The position numbers and the translations under genes were made by a program. A stretch of DNA of 29,393 bases from Myxococcales bacterium (GTDB taxonomy: Bacteria; Myxococcota_A; Bradymonadia; REDH01). This document shows positions 17,863-25,067 of this stretch, piece after piece; the first letter of the stretch is position 1; every line of letters starts with the position of its first letter. The notes below the pieces were generated by a model. The model made no database searches, was not told the origin of the DNA, and was given only the letters and a program-made list of their open reading frames with translations. The stretch is from the NCBI GenBank assembly GCA_020633625.1, contig JACKDJ010000041.1:1-29393 (forward strand). The letters run 5' to 3'.

Positions 17863-19026
17863 ATGGACCTGCATCAACAGCTTCTGGCGCTCGTCGCCCC
17901 GCTCCGGATCGGAGATGAGCTGCTCCCTGGCGTGCGCTTCGACGGGACGTCGACAGAGCTCGGGCTGCGCTACCGCTTCGACCTCGGAGACGACCGACTG
18001 TGGGTCGACGTCGGGCCCATCGACCGCGTTCGACGCTACGCCGCCCGGTCGGGCCGGCTCGGGTTCGGTTACCGAACCGAGGGCGGTCGCACGCCCCACG
18101 CGTCGACGCTGGGCCGCACCATCTGCGTCGAGCTCGCGGCGCGCGTCGCCGAGAACGAGGCGCGGGTGCTGGACGGGGTCGCCGAGCTCGCCGCCGCCGA
18201 AGCGCCGCTCGACGCGCGCGTCCGGTCGGTGACCGTCGCGACGGCGCTCGAGACCTCCGGGCTCGGTGACGCCCGCTTCTACACACTGAACCCGTATATC
18301 GGCTGCGTGATCGGGTGTCGCTTCTGCTACGCACAGACGCCGATCGCGTCGACGCGCGCGCTGGTCGGCCTCGGCGAGTACGACTGGGGCGCCTACGTCG
18401 AGGTGCGCTCGAACCTCGCAGAGGTGCTCGAGGGAGAGCTGGCTTCGCTGCCGCCAATGCCGATCAAGGTCAGCCCGATCGTCAGCGACGCGTACCACGG
18501 CATCGAGAAGCGAGAGCGCGTGACCCGACGGTGCTTCGAGACGATCGCCCGATCGGAGCGTCCGTGGGTGCCGATGGTGCTGACGCGATCAACGCTGATC
18601 CTGCGCGACCTGGACGTCTTCGCGCGGCTCCCGCAGGCGTGGGTCGGCGTCTCGATCCCGACCATCGACGACTCGGTGCGCGCGCACTTCGAGCCGCGCG
18701 CCGCGAGCGTCGAGGAGCGGCTCGAGGTCCTCGCACAGTTCCGCGACATCGGGGTCAACACGTTCGCCGTCGTGCAGCCGATGATGTGGGGCTCTGCCGA
18801 GGGGCTCGCGGCCGGCCTGGCGGGTCGCGTTCGAGGCGTCGTGCTCGACCTCCTCGCAGAGGAGGAAGGCGCCACGGCAGACTTCGACGACCCACGCTTC
18901 AGCGCGACGCGCGAGAAGGCGTGGCAGCTTGACCAGGCGCAGACGCTCCGCGCCGAGTTGGAGCGGCGCGGCGTGCCGGTCTGGGTGCGCGAGCTGCCGC
19001 CGGAGGTCTGCGGCGGGCGCGCTTGA
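17863..19026 (+). CDS. Radical SAM protein, SplB-like
   Basis: The protein (387 aa from the ATG at 17863) has a CxxxCxxC motif (CVIGCRFC; C148, C152, C155), which binds the 4Fe-4S cluster used to cleave S-adenosylmethionine. The surrounding LNPYIGC and YAQTP, and the downstream IKVSPIVSDAY and VLTRSTLILRDLD, match the family related to spore photoproduct lyase (COG1533), members of which occur in many non-spore-formers. An N-terminal region of about 130 residues precedes the motif. A GGAGG lies only 3 nt before this ATG; an in-frame ATG at 17824 has no ribosome binding site. It is divergent from the TonB-like gene. The substrate is unknown. Confidence 0.85.
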   Translation: MDLHQQLLALVAPLRIGDELLPGVRFDGTSTELGLRYRFDLGDDRLWVDVGPIDRVRRYAARSGRLGFGYRTEGGRTPHASTLGRTICVELAARVAENEARVLDGVAELAAAEAPLDARVRSVTVATALETSGLGDARFYTLNPYIGCVIGCRFCYAQTPIASTRALVGLGEYDWGAYVEVRSNLAEVLEGELASLPPMPIKVSPIVSDAYHGIEKRERVTRRCFETIARSERPWVPMVLTRSTLILRDLDVFARLPQAWVGVSIPTIDDSVRAHFEPRAASVEERLEVLAQFRDIGVNTFAVVQPMMWGSAEGLAAGLAGRVRGVVLDLLAEEEGATADFDDPRFSATREKAWQLDQAQTLRAELERRGVPVWVRELPPEVCGGRA

Positions 19027-19092
19027 GCCCGAGCGCGCGCACCGCGCCGGCGCCGAATTCCCTCCCCCTCCCCCTCCCGCCCGGGTTCCGAC

Positions 19093-19473
19093 GTGAACGC
19101 ATTCGCACTCTACGCCGGCGCTGGCGTGCTCCTGCTGACGCTGCTGGCGTTGAACGTGTCGCGGGTCCGGATCGCCGAGCGGGTCGCGAACGGGGATGGA
19201 GGAAGCCGGGCGCTCAAGAAGGCCATCCGGGCACACATGAACTCGGTCGAGCACCTCGTGCCGTTCGGTCTCGTCGTCGCGGGGCTCGGACAGGTCGGCG
19301 CAGACACTCGGCTTGTGACTGCGCTTGCGGCCGCGATGCTGGCGGCGCGCGTGGGGCACGCGGCGTCGATGCTGGGGTCCCGGTTCCAGGTTCGGCGCTG
19401 GGCAGCGGGCCTGACGTACGTCGTTGAGGTGGTGGGCTGTGTCTGGCTGCTGGTCGAGGCGGTGCGCGGGTGA
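19093..19473 (+). CDS. MAPEG-family membrane protein
   Basis: The 126-aa protein begins with GTG at 19093. It has four hydrophobic segments (about 3-22, 55-70, 75-92, 104-124) and the motif RAHMNSVEHLVPFGLV near residue 45, typical of MAPEG proteins (membrane-associated proteins in eicosanoid and glutathione metabolism). Bacterial members are mostly uncharacterised, some having glutathione transferase activity. It follows the radical SAM gene by 66 bp and may be co-transcribed with it. Confidence 0.82.
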   Translation: MNAFALYAGAGVLLLTLLALNVSRVRIAERVANGDGGSRALKKAIRAHMNSVEHLVPFGLVVAGLGQVGADTRLVTALAAAMLAARVGHAASMLGSRFQVRRWAAGLTYVVEVVGCVWLLVEAVRG

Positions 19474-19593
19474 GGTCGGCTGGGCCGCGCGGCGGCTTAT
19501 GTGGGCGGCGGCTGGCGGGGCACGAGCCGAGAGACGCGCGGTGTCGATGCCCGTGCGGCCCCCGGGGCGTTCGGCTGGCAGGCGACAAAACCG

Positions 19594-19626
19594 CGAGAGG
19601 CCCGGAGCATCGCTCCGGGCCTCTCG
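19594..19626 (-). terminator. Strong intrinsic terminator of the tRNA operon
   Basis: A 15-bp perfect stem (19594-19608 with 19612-19626) closes on a 3-nt loop. Read on the minus strand it is followed by CGGTTTTGT, so it fits a rho-independent terminator immediately downstream of tRNA-Glu. Confidence 0.85.
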
Positions 19627-19632
19627 TCTCAG

Positions 19633-19705
19633 TACCGCGTACGGGATTCGAACCCGTGTTGCCGACGTGAGAGGCCGGCGTCCTAGGCCTCTAGACGAAC
19701 GCGGC
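19633..19705 (-). tRNA. tRNA-Glu (CUC anticodon)
   Basis: The minus strand folds as a 73-nt tRNA without encoded CCA. The acceptor is GCCGCGT/ACGCGGT, the D arm GTCT...GGAC, the anticodon stem CCGGC/GTCGG with loop CTCTCAC (anticodon CTC), and the T arm ACGGG-TTCGAAT-CCCGT. The anticodon gives Glu. Acceptor position 1:72 is G:U rather than G:C. It lies 39 bp after tRNA-Gln and shares its promoter and terminator. Confidence 0.95.
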
Positions 19706-19744
19706 TGAGTTGTGGTGCTGCGGCCTAGTTGGGCTGCAGCAGAG

Positions 19745-19815
19745 TTCGGGGACTAGGATTCGAACCTAGATTGATGGTACCAGAAACCATTGTCCTGCCC
19801 TTAGACGATCCCCGA
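19745..19815 (-). tRNA. tRNA-Gln (CUG anticodon)
   Basis: The minus strand folds as a 71-nt tRNA without encoded CCA. The acceptor TCGGGGA/TCCCCGA is fully paired, the D arm is GTCT...GGAC, the anticodon stem ATGGT/ACCAT holds loop TTCTGGT (anticodon CTG), and the T arm is CTAGG-TTCGAAT-CCTAG. The anticodon gives Gln. It is the first gene of the two-tRNA operon. Confidence 0.95.
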
Positions 19816-19848
19816 GGAGACCGTGCCGGAGTACCGGCCGGGAGCGCG

Positions 19849-19877
19849 CTTCTAGAGCGCCGGAGGGCGGCGGTCAA
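19849..19877 (-). promoter_or_regulatory. Sigma-70-type promoter of the tRNA-Gln/tRNA-Glu operon
   Basis: On the minus strand TTGACC (19877-19872) and TAGAAG (19854-19849) are separated by exactly 17 nt. The predicted start is about 27 nt upstream of tRNA-Gln. A perfect 10-bp inverted repeat, AGGGCGGCGG (19864-19873) and CCGCCGCCCT (19893-19902), brackets and overlaps the -35 box, so an operator is possible. Confidence 0.6.
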
Positions 19878-20040
19878 GGAAAATCTACCCTGCCGCCGCC
19901 CTGCCCTCGCGCCTAGTGCCTCGTCGACGAAGCCACCACAGGCCGCCGCTCCTGTCGCGGCCTCCCACGACAACGCTTCGGAGATCGACTGCGCCGGAGG
20001 GAGTGCAGCGACCGGAGGGTGCCGGCTCGCAGGCACGGCG

Positions 20041-20412
20041 TCAGTGCGATCGCGTTGTTGGGCTGCCCGCGCCAGGCGTCGCCACCCCTGCGCTCAACGT
20101 GAGTCCGAGGGCCCGGACGACCTTGAGTATCGTCGCGAGCTCCGGGTTCCGCTCGCCCGACAGCGCCTTGTAGAGACTCTCGCGTGAGAGCCCGGAATCG
20201 CGGGCGACCTGGCTCATCCCCTTCGCTCGCGCGATGTCGCCGAGCGCGCGTGCGACGGACGCCGCATCGCCGTCCGCGTCTTCGATGGACGCCCGGTCGC
20301 GCGGGGCAAGGCGCTCGTCGAGTCGCTTGAGCCGCGCTCGACTCCTCTGCTTGCCGCGTGCCCATGGCGCCGTTGGCAGACGCCCGGTCCGGCGCCGAGT
20401 CGACTCGCAGCC
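20041..20412 (-). pseudogene. Remnant of an addiction-module antidote (HTH antitoxin), no start codon
   Basis: The frame ends at TGA 20041-20043 and encodes ALGDIARAKGMSQVARDSGL, then SRESLYKALSGERNPELATI and LKVVRALGLTLSAG. This is the helix-turn-helix core of the 'probable addiction module antidote' (HigA-like) family. Upstream, back to a TAG at 20413-20415, the frame has no ATG, GTG or TTG; the only ATG is internal (20217), inside the HTH. The usual N-terminal helix is not recognisable. No toxin gene lies next to it. It is most likely a decayed half of a toxin-antitoxin module at the edge of the accessory island. Confidence 0.7.
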
Positions 20413-20439
20413 CTATGGCTGAGCAATCGTCAGCGTCGT

Positions 20440-20901
20440 CTACTCGAAGATCTCGGAGGCGCGGCCGACTGTCGCCGCGCGAACCACCCATCGGTCTAGC
20501 GTTGCGAGGTCCCTGCACTCTGAGACCAGTGCGCGTTGGGCGGCGGAGAGCTCCAGTCCGCGACTCGCCGCGACGGCGAGAAGCGCCTCGGCGCGTCCGC
20601 GCGCCACACCCTCGGCGCGACCCCGCGCCTCACCCTCGGCGACGCCCTGGCCGTAGTACTTCTTCGCGAAGTCGCTCTTGTACTCGTAGTTTCTCGGCTC
20701 CATCTCGGCCTCCAGCGCCCTCCGCACGGCTTCGGGGGCCGCGGCGAGCACCGCGTCAAGGTACAACTCGGCGGCATCGGCCGCAACACCGGCTCGGGCG
20801 GCGTCGTCGAGCCCGTGCACGGCCGTGCGAAGCGGCGGCAAGCCTGCGTCGACGGCGAGTGCGGGTCCATCAGCTCCGCCGTCATGGAGCGTGCTTGGCA
20901 T
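20440..20901 (-). CDS. Shortened Rpn/PD-(D/E)XK-type protein (DUF4351-like C-terminus)
   Basis: The 153-aa product starts MPSTLHD and ends with YLDAVLAAAPEAVRRALEAE, NYEYKSDFAKKYYGQGVAEG, a GEARGRAEGVARGRAE coiled segment, and a C-terminal helix pair. From memory, myxobacterial proteins with the same start and the same tail are about 300 residues long, with a nuclease-like domain between. Here residues 8-45 jump almost directly from the start motif to the tail, so the catalytic middle appears deleted in frame. It may be a non-functional remnant. It sits 27 bp upstream of the antitoxin remnant on the same strand. Confidence 0.55.
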   Translation of the reverse strand: MPSTLHDGGADGPALAVDAGLPPLRTAVHGLDDAARAGVAADAAELYLDAVLAAAPEAVRRALEAEMEPRNYEYKSDFAKKYYGQGVAEGEARGRAEGVARGRAEALLAVAASRGLELSAAQRALVSECRDLATLDRWVVRAATVGRASEIFE

Positions 20902-21125
20902 GAGGGTCGCGGTACGCCAGATGTGTGCCGAGTCCAGGGCCTCGGCGACGCGCAGTCTCCTTCCAGCCGAGAATCCGCTTGCAAGCGGCGCGGCGCGCAG
21001 TCACTGTCACCGACTATCCAACGTGCGGCACGTCCCCCCGGCGGTGATGGCGGTGGAGTTCGCCCCTGACCTCAGATCACACGCGCCACATCGGCGCAGA
21101 GCCCGGCGGGCCGACGCTACCACGC

Positions 21126-21241
21126 ACGCCGCGCGAACGTTCTACACCTACGACGTGGCGGGTCAGCGATTGCGAAACGTCACCGAGAGAAAAACGTCGA
21201 CAACGATACCGTACACCGGAGATCATGGACCCGCCGAATGA
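21126..21241 (+). pseudogene. RHS (YD-repeat) fragment
   Basis: The plus strand encodes FYTYDVAGQRLRNVTERKTS followed shortly by a stop at 21241. The YDVAGQRLRNVT pattern is the core YD repeat of RHS proteins, which are large toxin-delivery shells. Nothing else of an RHS core or of its conserved pre-toxin motif is present on either side, so this is a scrap of a once larger gene. The 230 bp upstream (20902-21125) shows no gene I can support. Confidence 0.55.
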
Positions 21242-21290
21242 CACGGCGCCGGGCTTTCGCTTGAGATGATGCGGGATTGGCTAAGGAGGA

Positions 21291-21647
21291 GTGGTGCCGT
21301 CTAACGTGCCGGAGGAGTCGGATCTTCTGACCGTTTCCAGTGTTGTGGCGGCGGTGTTTGGCCTTCTCCTTGCTGCGAGCTACCCTCTCCACGTGTTTCT
21401 GATGTTTCTGTGGCTTGGAGCGGCGCTCGGACCGCCGAAGCCGATCGACGGTGTCATGGATCTGCTGATCCTCCCTTGGGGGGTGTCCTGCATCGCGCTA
21501 CCGATCCTAGCAGGAGTAGTGCTCGTGGCCGGCCTGATTCCCGCGGTCCCTCGAACCGCCAAGCTCGCCATGTGTCTGGCCTTGTGGAGCTACAATGCGG
21601 CGGTCATTTCGGCGATTCTGATCACGCTCGGCTCGTGGCCTCGGTAG
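21291..21647 (+). CDS. Small four-helix membrane protein
   Basis: The start is GTG at 21291 or 21294, directly after an excellent AAGGAGGA ribosome binding site. The 118-aa protein has about four hydrophobic helices (15-40, 41-50 weak, 55-88, 92-115) and short polar ends. No family is recognised. It lies 50 bp downstream of the RHS scrap on the same strand. In RHS loci such small membrane proteins are often immunity proteins to the variable C-terminal toxin, so an orphan immunity protein is a reasonable guess. Base composition is lower in GC than the flanking backbone. Confidence 0.6.
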   Translation: MVPSNVPEESDLLTVSSVVAAVFGLLLAASYPLHVFLMFLWLGAALGPPKPIDGVMDLLILPWGVSCIALPILAGVVLVAGLIPAVPRTAKLAMCLALWSYNAAVISAILITLGSWPR

Positions 21648-21682
21648 TGCACGCGCTCCTCGTGGTCGGCGTGGGTACGGGG

Positions 21683-21860
21683 CAGCCCAACACCGCCATC
21701 TACTGACCCGCACCTCGCCTCGGACGGTGGGCAACGCGGTCGTCGTTGATCGCACCCACCGTTCCGCGGCACCGCATAACGTATCGACCGCCTTCCGACC
21801 GCGCAAGCCCGGACCGCGTCGCCACATCGCCGCGGAGGGTGGCTGTCGACGGAGGCGCGT
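21683..21860. repeat. Direct repeat, copy A
   Basis: This stretch is repeated in the same orientation at 28309-28530. The best block is 21741-21834 against 28413-28506: 94 nt without gaps, with 13 mismatches by eye (about 86%). A second ungapped block is 21683-21713 against 28309-28339 (25 of 31 identical). Copy B carries about 50 extra nt between the blocks. Mismatches fall at all codon positions in each of the three minus frames, so it does not look like a conserved gene. It occupies most of the 428-bp gap between the small membrane protein and the GNAT gene, which holds no gene I can support. Confidence 0.75.
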
Positions 21861-22004
21861 GCGTGGACGCGAACGGGCGACGAGAGCTCTCCGCCGATCG
21901 TGGCCAAGATCTTCAGCTGGCTGACGACGGGCCGGGCGCCACCGGGCACCGCGCATGGGCATCAACATGCTTTCCGAGTGCTTTTCCGAGTGAAGCGGCT
22001 TCGG

Positions 22005-22081
22005 CTTGAATGAATTGAGCTCACCTGCGGGCGCCCCCCGCCAGCCGGCAGGCGGAGGTCAGGCGGAGCGAAGGCTTAGCC
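22005..22081 (-). other. Degenerate attC-like site after the GNAT gene
   Basis: On the minus strand the GNAT stop codon lies in GGCTAAG (22081-22075), a damaged RYYYAAC-type box. About 77 nt later comes GGTGAGCTCAATTC, a typical L'-spacer of integron attC sites, but the expected GTTRRRY that should follow reads ATTCAAG. The interior is GC-rich and partly self-complementary. It may be an inactivated cassette end. Confidence 0.3.
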
Positions 22082-22585
22082 AGCATGGCGGACGTAGCGG
22101 AGTTCTTCCAGTGTGGCACCACCGAGCTCGAGTGAGCTTCGCGATTCTGGCTCGGCAATGAAACCCGCTCGCTCGTAGAACCGAATCGCACGCTGATTGC
22201 CGACGATGACCCACAAGCTGACGGACTTATAGCCCTGTGCGACGATGTGCCGCAGGGCCTCGAGCCACAGATTACGGCCCACCCCCGTAGACCAGGAAGC
22301 AGCCTTGACATAGATGGCCCAAACTTCTGCCCGATCGCTCGGTGCACCTTCGTCGCGCGACGCGCCGAACGCAACAAAGCCAACGACTGCGCCGGCGACG
22401 CACGCCACGAGGAGCCGATTAGGCTGCCGTTCGACCGTGCGACGCCACATCGCTTCGCGTTCGGCGACCGACAACGAGCTGAGGTATTGGGCCGGCAGGA
22501 TGCCGCGGTATGAGTGCTGCCACGACTCGACGTGCACCTCGGCGACCGCGCGACAGTCTTCCAATGCGGCTGGGCGGATCTCCAT
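22076..22585 (-). CDS. GNAT-family N-acetyltransferase
   Basis: This 169-aa protein has the GNAT fold: an N-terminal strand and helix (MEIRPAALEDCRAVAEVHVE), the acceptor-side helix SWQHSYRGILP, a central strand (VVGFVAFGASRDE), motif A with the acetyl-CoA loop (STGVGRNLWLEAL, about 107-119) and motif B (NQRAIRFYERAGF, about 138-150). It transfers an acetyl group from acetyl-CoA to an unknown amine. Proteins of this kind are among the commonest integron cassette products. The ATG lies only 3 nt after a GTTAGCC box with no Shine-Dalgarno, as in many cassettes. Confidence 0.9.
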   Translation of the reverse strand: MEIRPAALEDCRAVAEVHVESWQHSYRGILPAQYLSSLSVAEREAMWRRTVERQPNRLLVACVAGAVVGFVAFGASRDEGAPSDRAEVWAIYVKAASWSTGVGRNLWLEALRHIVAQGYKSVSLWVIVGNQRAIRFYERAGFIAEPESRSSLELGGATLEELRYVRHAG

Positions 22586-22588
22586 GCG

Positions 22589-22696
22589 GGCTAACGTTTG
22601 AACTCAGCGGCGCCGTTAGGCGCTTGATCAACGCGGGCCAGCGACTTGCACACCGCGTACCGCCGGCCACACGTGCGCGGCGGCGACCTGTTAGGC
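22589..22696 (-). other. Candidate integron attC site between the macro-domain and GNAT genes
   Basis: Read on the minus strand, a consensus R'' box GCCTAAC (22696-22690) contains the TAA stop of the macro-domain gene. The matching end, CTGAGTTCAAAC then GTTAGCC (22595-22589), lies 3 nt before the GNAT start codon. Total length is 108 nt, within the known attC range. The interior is GC-rich with an imperfect inverted repeat. A second GTTAGGC/GCCTAAC at 22615-22621 inside the site is unexplained and may mark a nested or deleted cassette. Confidence 0.6.
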
Positions 22697-23206
22697 GAGA
22701 ACTTGAGCGAGTGCATGTTGGTAGACAAGCAGATCGCTTGGGGAGAAGCAACAGAACACGACTTCGTCGATCGAAGCGCCCGAATCCAGAAGCCCTGAGA
22801 CAGTGTTTACCGCTATCGGAGCAGCGAGCCTGATGGGAAAACCATAGATGCCCGTACTGATGCTTGGGAAGGCAATCGTGCGCACGCCGTGTGAGACCGC
22901 CACTTCCACGCAACGCCGATAGCACGACGCCAGGACTTCCGGCTCGCCCTCGGCGCCGCCCCGCCACACGGGACCGACCGTGTGAATGACGTGCCTGGCT
23001 GGAAGGCGGTAACCCTTGGTGATCTTGGCGTCGCCGGGCTTGCAACCGCCGAGCAATCGGCATTCGTGCACGAGATCAGGACCGGCAGCCCTATGAATGG
23101 CGCCGTCAACCCCGCCACCACCCAACAGCGAGGAATTGGCAGCGTTGACTATGGCGTCGACCGCCAAAGTGGTGATGTTCGCTCGGACTGCTTGAAGCCG
23201 CTGCAC
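22691..23206 (-). CDS. Macro-domain protein (ADP-ribose / O-acetyl-ADP-ribose hydrolase type)
   Basis: The 171-aa product is a single macro domain of the YmdB/MacroD class. DAIVNAANSSLLGGGGVDGA (17-36) carries the catalytic-loop Asn and Asp residues, HTVGPVWRGG is the middle strand, and the phosphate-binding loop reads SISTGIYGFP. Such enzymes remove ADP-ribose from proteins, nucleic acids or O-acetyl-ADP-ribose in the cytoplasm. The start is GTG at 23206. The stop codon is embedded in the R'' box of the following attC-like site. In phage-defence settings macro domains can counter or regulate ADP-ribosylation; a link to RloAB is only conjecture. Confidence 0.9.
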   Translation of the reverse strand: MQRLQAVRANITTLAVDAIVNAANSSLLGGGGVDGAIHRAAGPDLVHECRLLGGCKPGDAKITKGYRLPARHVIHTVGPVWRGGAEGEPEVLASCYRRCVEVAVSHGVRTIAFPSISTGIYGFPIRLAAPIAVNTVSGLLDSGASIDEVVFCCFSPSDLLVYQHALAQVLA

Positions 23207-23221
23207 AACGTGCCCGTGGTC

Positions 23222-23290
23222 GACTAATGTTTGACATGAGCGGCAGTTGGAGGCGGGCGAAGCCTGCCGGAATCTGTCCGCGCGTTGGGA
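23222..23290 (-). other. Candidate integron attC site upstream of the macro-domain gene
   Basis: The 69-nt minus-strand element runs from TCCCAAC (23290-23284) to ATTAGTC (23228-23222). Inside, GCGGACAG and CTGCCGC (plus 23274-23281 and 23240-23246) pair with one extrahelical base, as in L''/L' arms. The apex is a hairpin, GGCGGGC-GAA-GCCTGCC (23252-23268), with one mismatch. The pre-core CATGTCAAAC-ATTAG resembles GAGTTCAAAC-GTTAG in the 22589-22696 site. Both outer boxes deviate from RYYYAAC/GTTRRRY by one or more bases, so the site is degenerate. Confidence 0.5.
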
Positions 23291-23393
23291 TGGCTAGACG
23301 GCGCGGTGCTTGGCCTCGGACTTGTACGCTTCAGGAACAGCGTAATCGTACGGTACGAGGGCGTGGTGCCCTCATCCCAGCTTCCGCCGGATT

Positions 23394-25055
23394 TCACGCC
23401 TTGAGGGCAGCCGGCAGGAGGTCGCGCACCGACGCGTCCCCGTCCCTTGTGGCGATGCCGTCGAAGGCTCGCGTGAGGTAGTCGGCGATGTTGTGTCCGT
23501 GGGCGCGGGCGGTCGCGATCACTGTCAGGATCGCGGCGAGACGCTTGGCGGCGTCGGTCGAGCCTGCGAAGAGGTAGTTGTTCTCGCCGAGGCGCACGAC
23601 GCGGAGCGCGGACTCGACGGCGTTGTTGTCGAGCGGCAGGCGACCGTCGTCGAGAAACCGGGTTAGCGCGGTCCAGTGGTTGATGTAGTACTGCGCCGCC
23701 TTGCGGAGCGGGTCGCTGGGGATGCTCTGCGCGATGAGCTGCGCGAGGTAGGGCTTGAGCTTGTCCTCGAAGAGAGGACGGGTTCGCTGCTGACGCAGCT
23801 CCGCGCGTTGCTCGTGCGACATGCACTTCGCGTCGGCCAGCGTCTCGAGGCGATAGGCGCGACGGATGAGCTGCACGATGTACGCGCCGCGTGGGTCCGC
23901 GGGGAGAAGGCCTTTGACGTCTCGGACGGCGTGGGCGTTGCAGCCGACCTCGATCGCATGTCCCCGGCGGCCGTTGTAGATCCGGTCGTAGACGTTGTTC
24001 GCGTCGGCCATCACGTAGCCGGTTCGCCCCTCAAACATCGTCCAAGGTCCTGTCTCCCCCTCCCCGTTCTCCGTGAATTCGAAGAGGACGTTCGGAGGCT
24101 TGTCCGGGTCCTCGGCACGTCCGATCACACACCAGATCGTTCCGCGGTACACGCCGGACTTCGGGTCGTTCACCCGGAGGCCGGTGGCGTCGGTCATCGT
24201 GAGCCAGCTCGCGAGCACGTCGTCCCTCAGCTCCTTCGCAAGGCGCTCACACGCCTTGCCGCCGAGCGCCGCCCAGTCGCAGAGCGTCGAGACGGGCAGG
24301 TCGAGCCCCTGGTCGGCGAGGAAAGCCCTGCGCATCCGATGCAGCGGCATGTGCCGCTCGTATTTCATCGTCAGTACGGCGGCGATGACATCGTTTCCCG
24401 CCACACAACCGGGCTGCAGGGTGGGCGGGACCTGGTCGGTGCACTTCACGATCCGCGTGTTCCCGTCGTCGTCGAGCTCCGGCGCTTCGAGCACCGGCGA
24501 CTTGATGAGCTCGCGATAGAAGTGGGCGGGGCTGAAGCGTATCCGCTGCGTCTCGTCGTACCCGAGGAGGCGCCAGTCCGCCTTGTCCTCGGGAATCGGC
24601 AGCACTGTCTCCTCGACACGAAGCGAGTCCAGGCGCAGCGCTCGATTCCGCGTCTTCTTCGGGGCCGACTCACCCGTCGCCCCCGCCGCAGCGGCCGCCT
24701 CCGCTTGGGCAGTGGCGTCCACGATCTCCTGGTCGAGCGCGGCGTCCGCGCACATCTCGGCTTCGACGCTGGGCTCTGCGTCCTCGGGCGTCGCGTCTGC
24801 CAGCAACGCGGCCAACAGCGAGAGCTGCTCCGGCGTCACCTTCTCTGACGTCGCGCCCCGTCCCGCGTCTCGGGCCTTCTTCAGCAAGAGCTCGAGCTCC
24901 GCGTTACGCACCGCGAGCGCGGACAACGCACCCACGACGAGGTCACGGGCGTCGTCCACGTTGCCGCTGTCGAGCAAGGGGCGGACGTTGTCCCAAACAT
25001 CCAACGCGACCTTCGGGGTCTGCCGCTTGGTTGATGTCGATGACGCGGGGGACAT
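23394..25055 (-). CDS. tnpC: IS66 transposase TnpC
   Basis: The 553-aa DDE transposase has an N-terminal leucine-rich coiled region (about 45-65), an IS66-type zinc/OB-like part (150-240), and a catalytic core with D289 (TMTDATG), D351 (MADANN) and E481 (LPLDNNAVES), followed by NYLFAGS. In most IS66 members the last motif reads DNNAAERAIR; here it is NNAVESALR, with the catalytic Glu kept. Length is usual for the family. It starts 13 bp downstream of tnpB. Confidence 0.96.
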   Translation of the reverse strand: MSPASSTSTKRQTPKVALDVWDNVRPLLDSGNVDDARDLVVGALSALAVRNAELELLLKKARDAGRGATSEKVTPEQLSLLAALLADATPEDAEPSVEAEMCADAALDQEIVDATAQAEAAAAAGATGESAPKKTRNRALRLDSLRVEETVLPIPEDKADWRLLGYDETQRIRFSPAHFYRELIKSPVLEAPELDDDGNTRIVKCTDQVPPTLQPGCVAGNDVIAAVLTMKYERHMPLHRMRRAFLADQGLDLPVSTLCDWAALGGKACERLAKELRDDVLASWLTMTDATGLRVNDPKSGVYRGTIWCVIGRAEDPDKPPNVLFEFTENGEGETGPWTMFEGRTGYVMADANNVYDRIYNGRRGHAIEVGCNAHAVRDVKGLLPADPRGAYIVQLIRRAYRLETLADAKCMSHEQRAELRQQRTRPLFEDKLKPYLAQLIAQSIPSDPLRKAAQYYINHWTALTRFLDDGRLPLDNNAVESALRVVRLGENNYLFAGSTDAAKRLAAILTVIATARAHGHNIADYLTRAFDGIATRDGDASVRDLLPAALKA

Positions 25056-25067
25056 GTCCCCTGTAGA

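Noticed and set aside
19470..19708. Short plus-strand ORFs ending in GFEPVLPT-like residues
   Set aside because: They are translations of the antisense of the tRNA-Glu T arm, a common annotation artefact.
19633..19815. tRNA genes as the attachment site of the accessory island
   Set aside because: The island lies on the 5' side of the tRNAs, no copy of a tRNA 3' end is seen further right, and no integrase is present.
21741..21834. Repeat A/B as a conserved small protein (MWRxGPxLRGRK frame)
   Set aside because: Differences between the two copies fall at all codon positions in every minus frame, so purifying selection on a protein is not visible.
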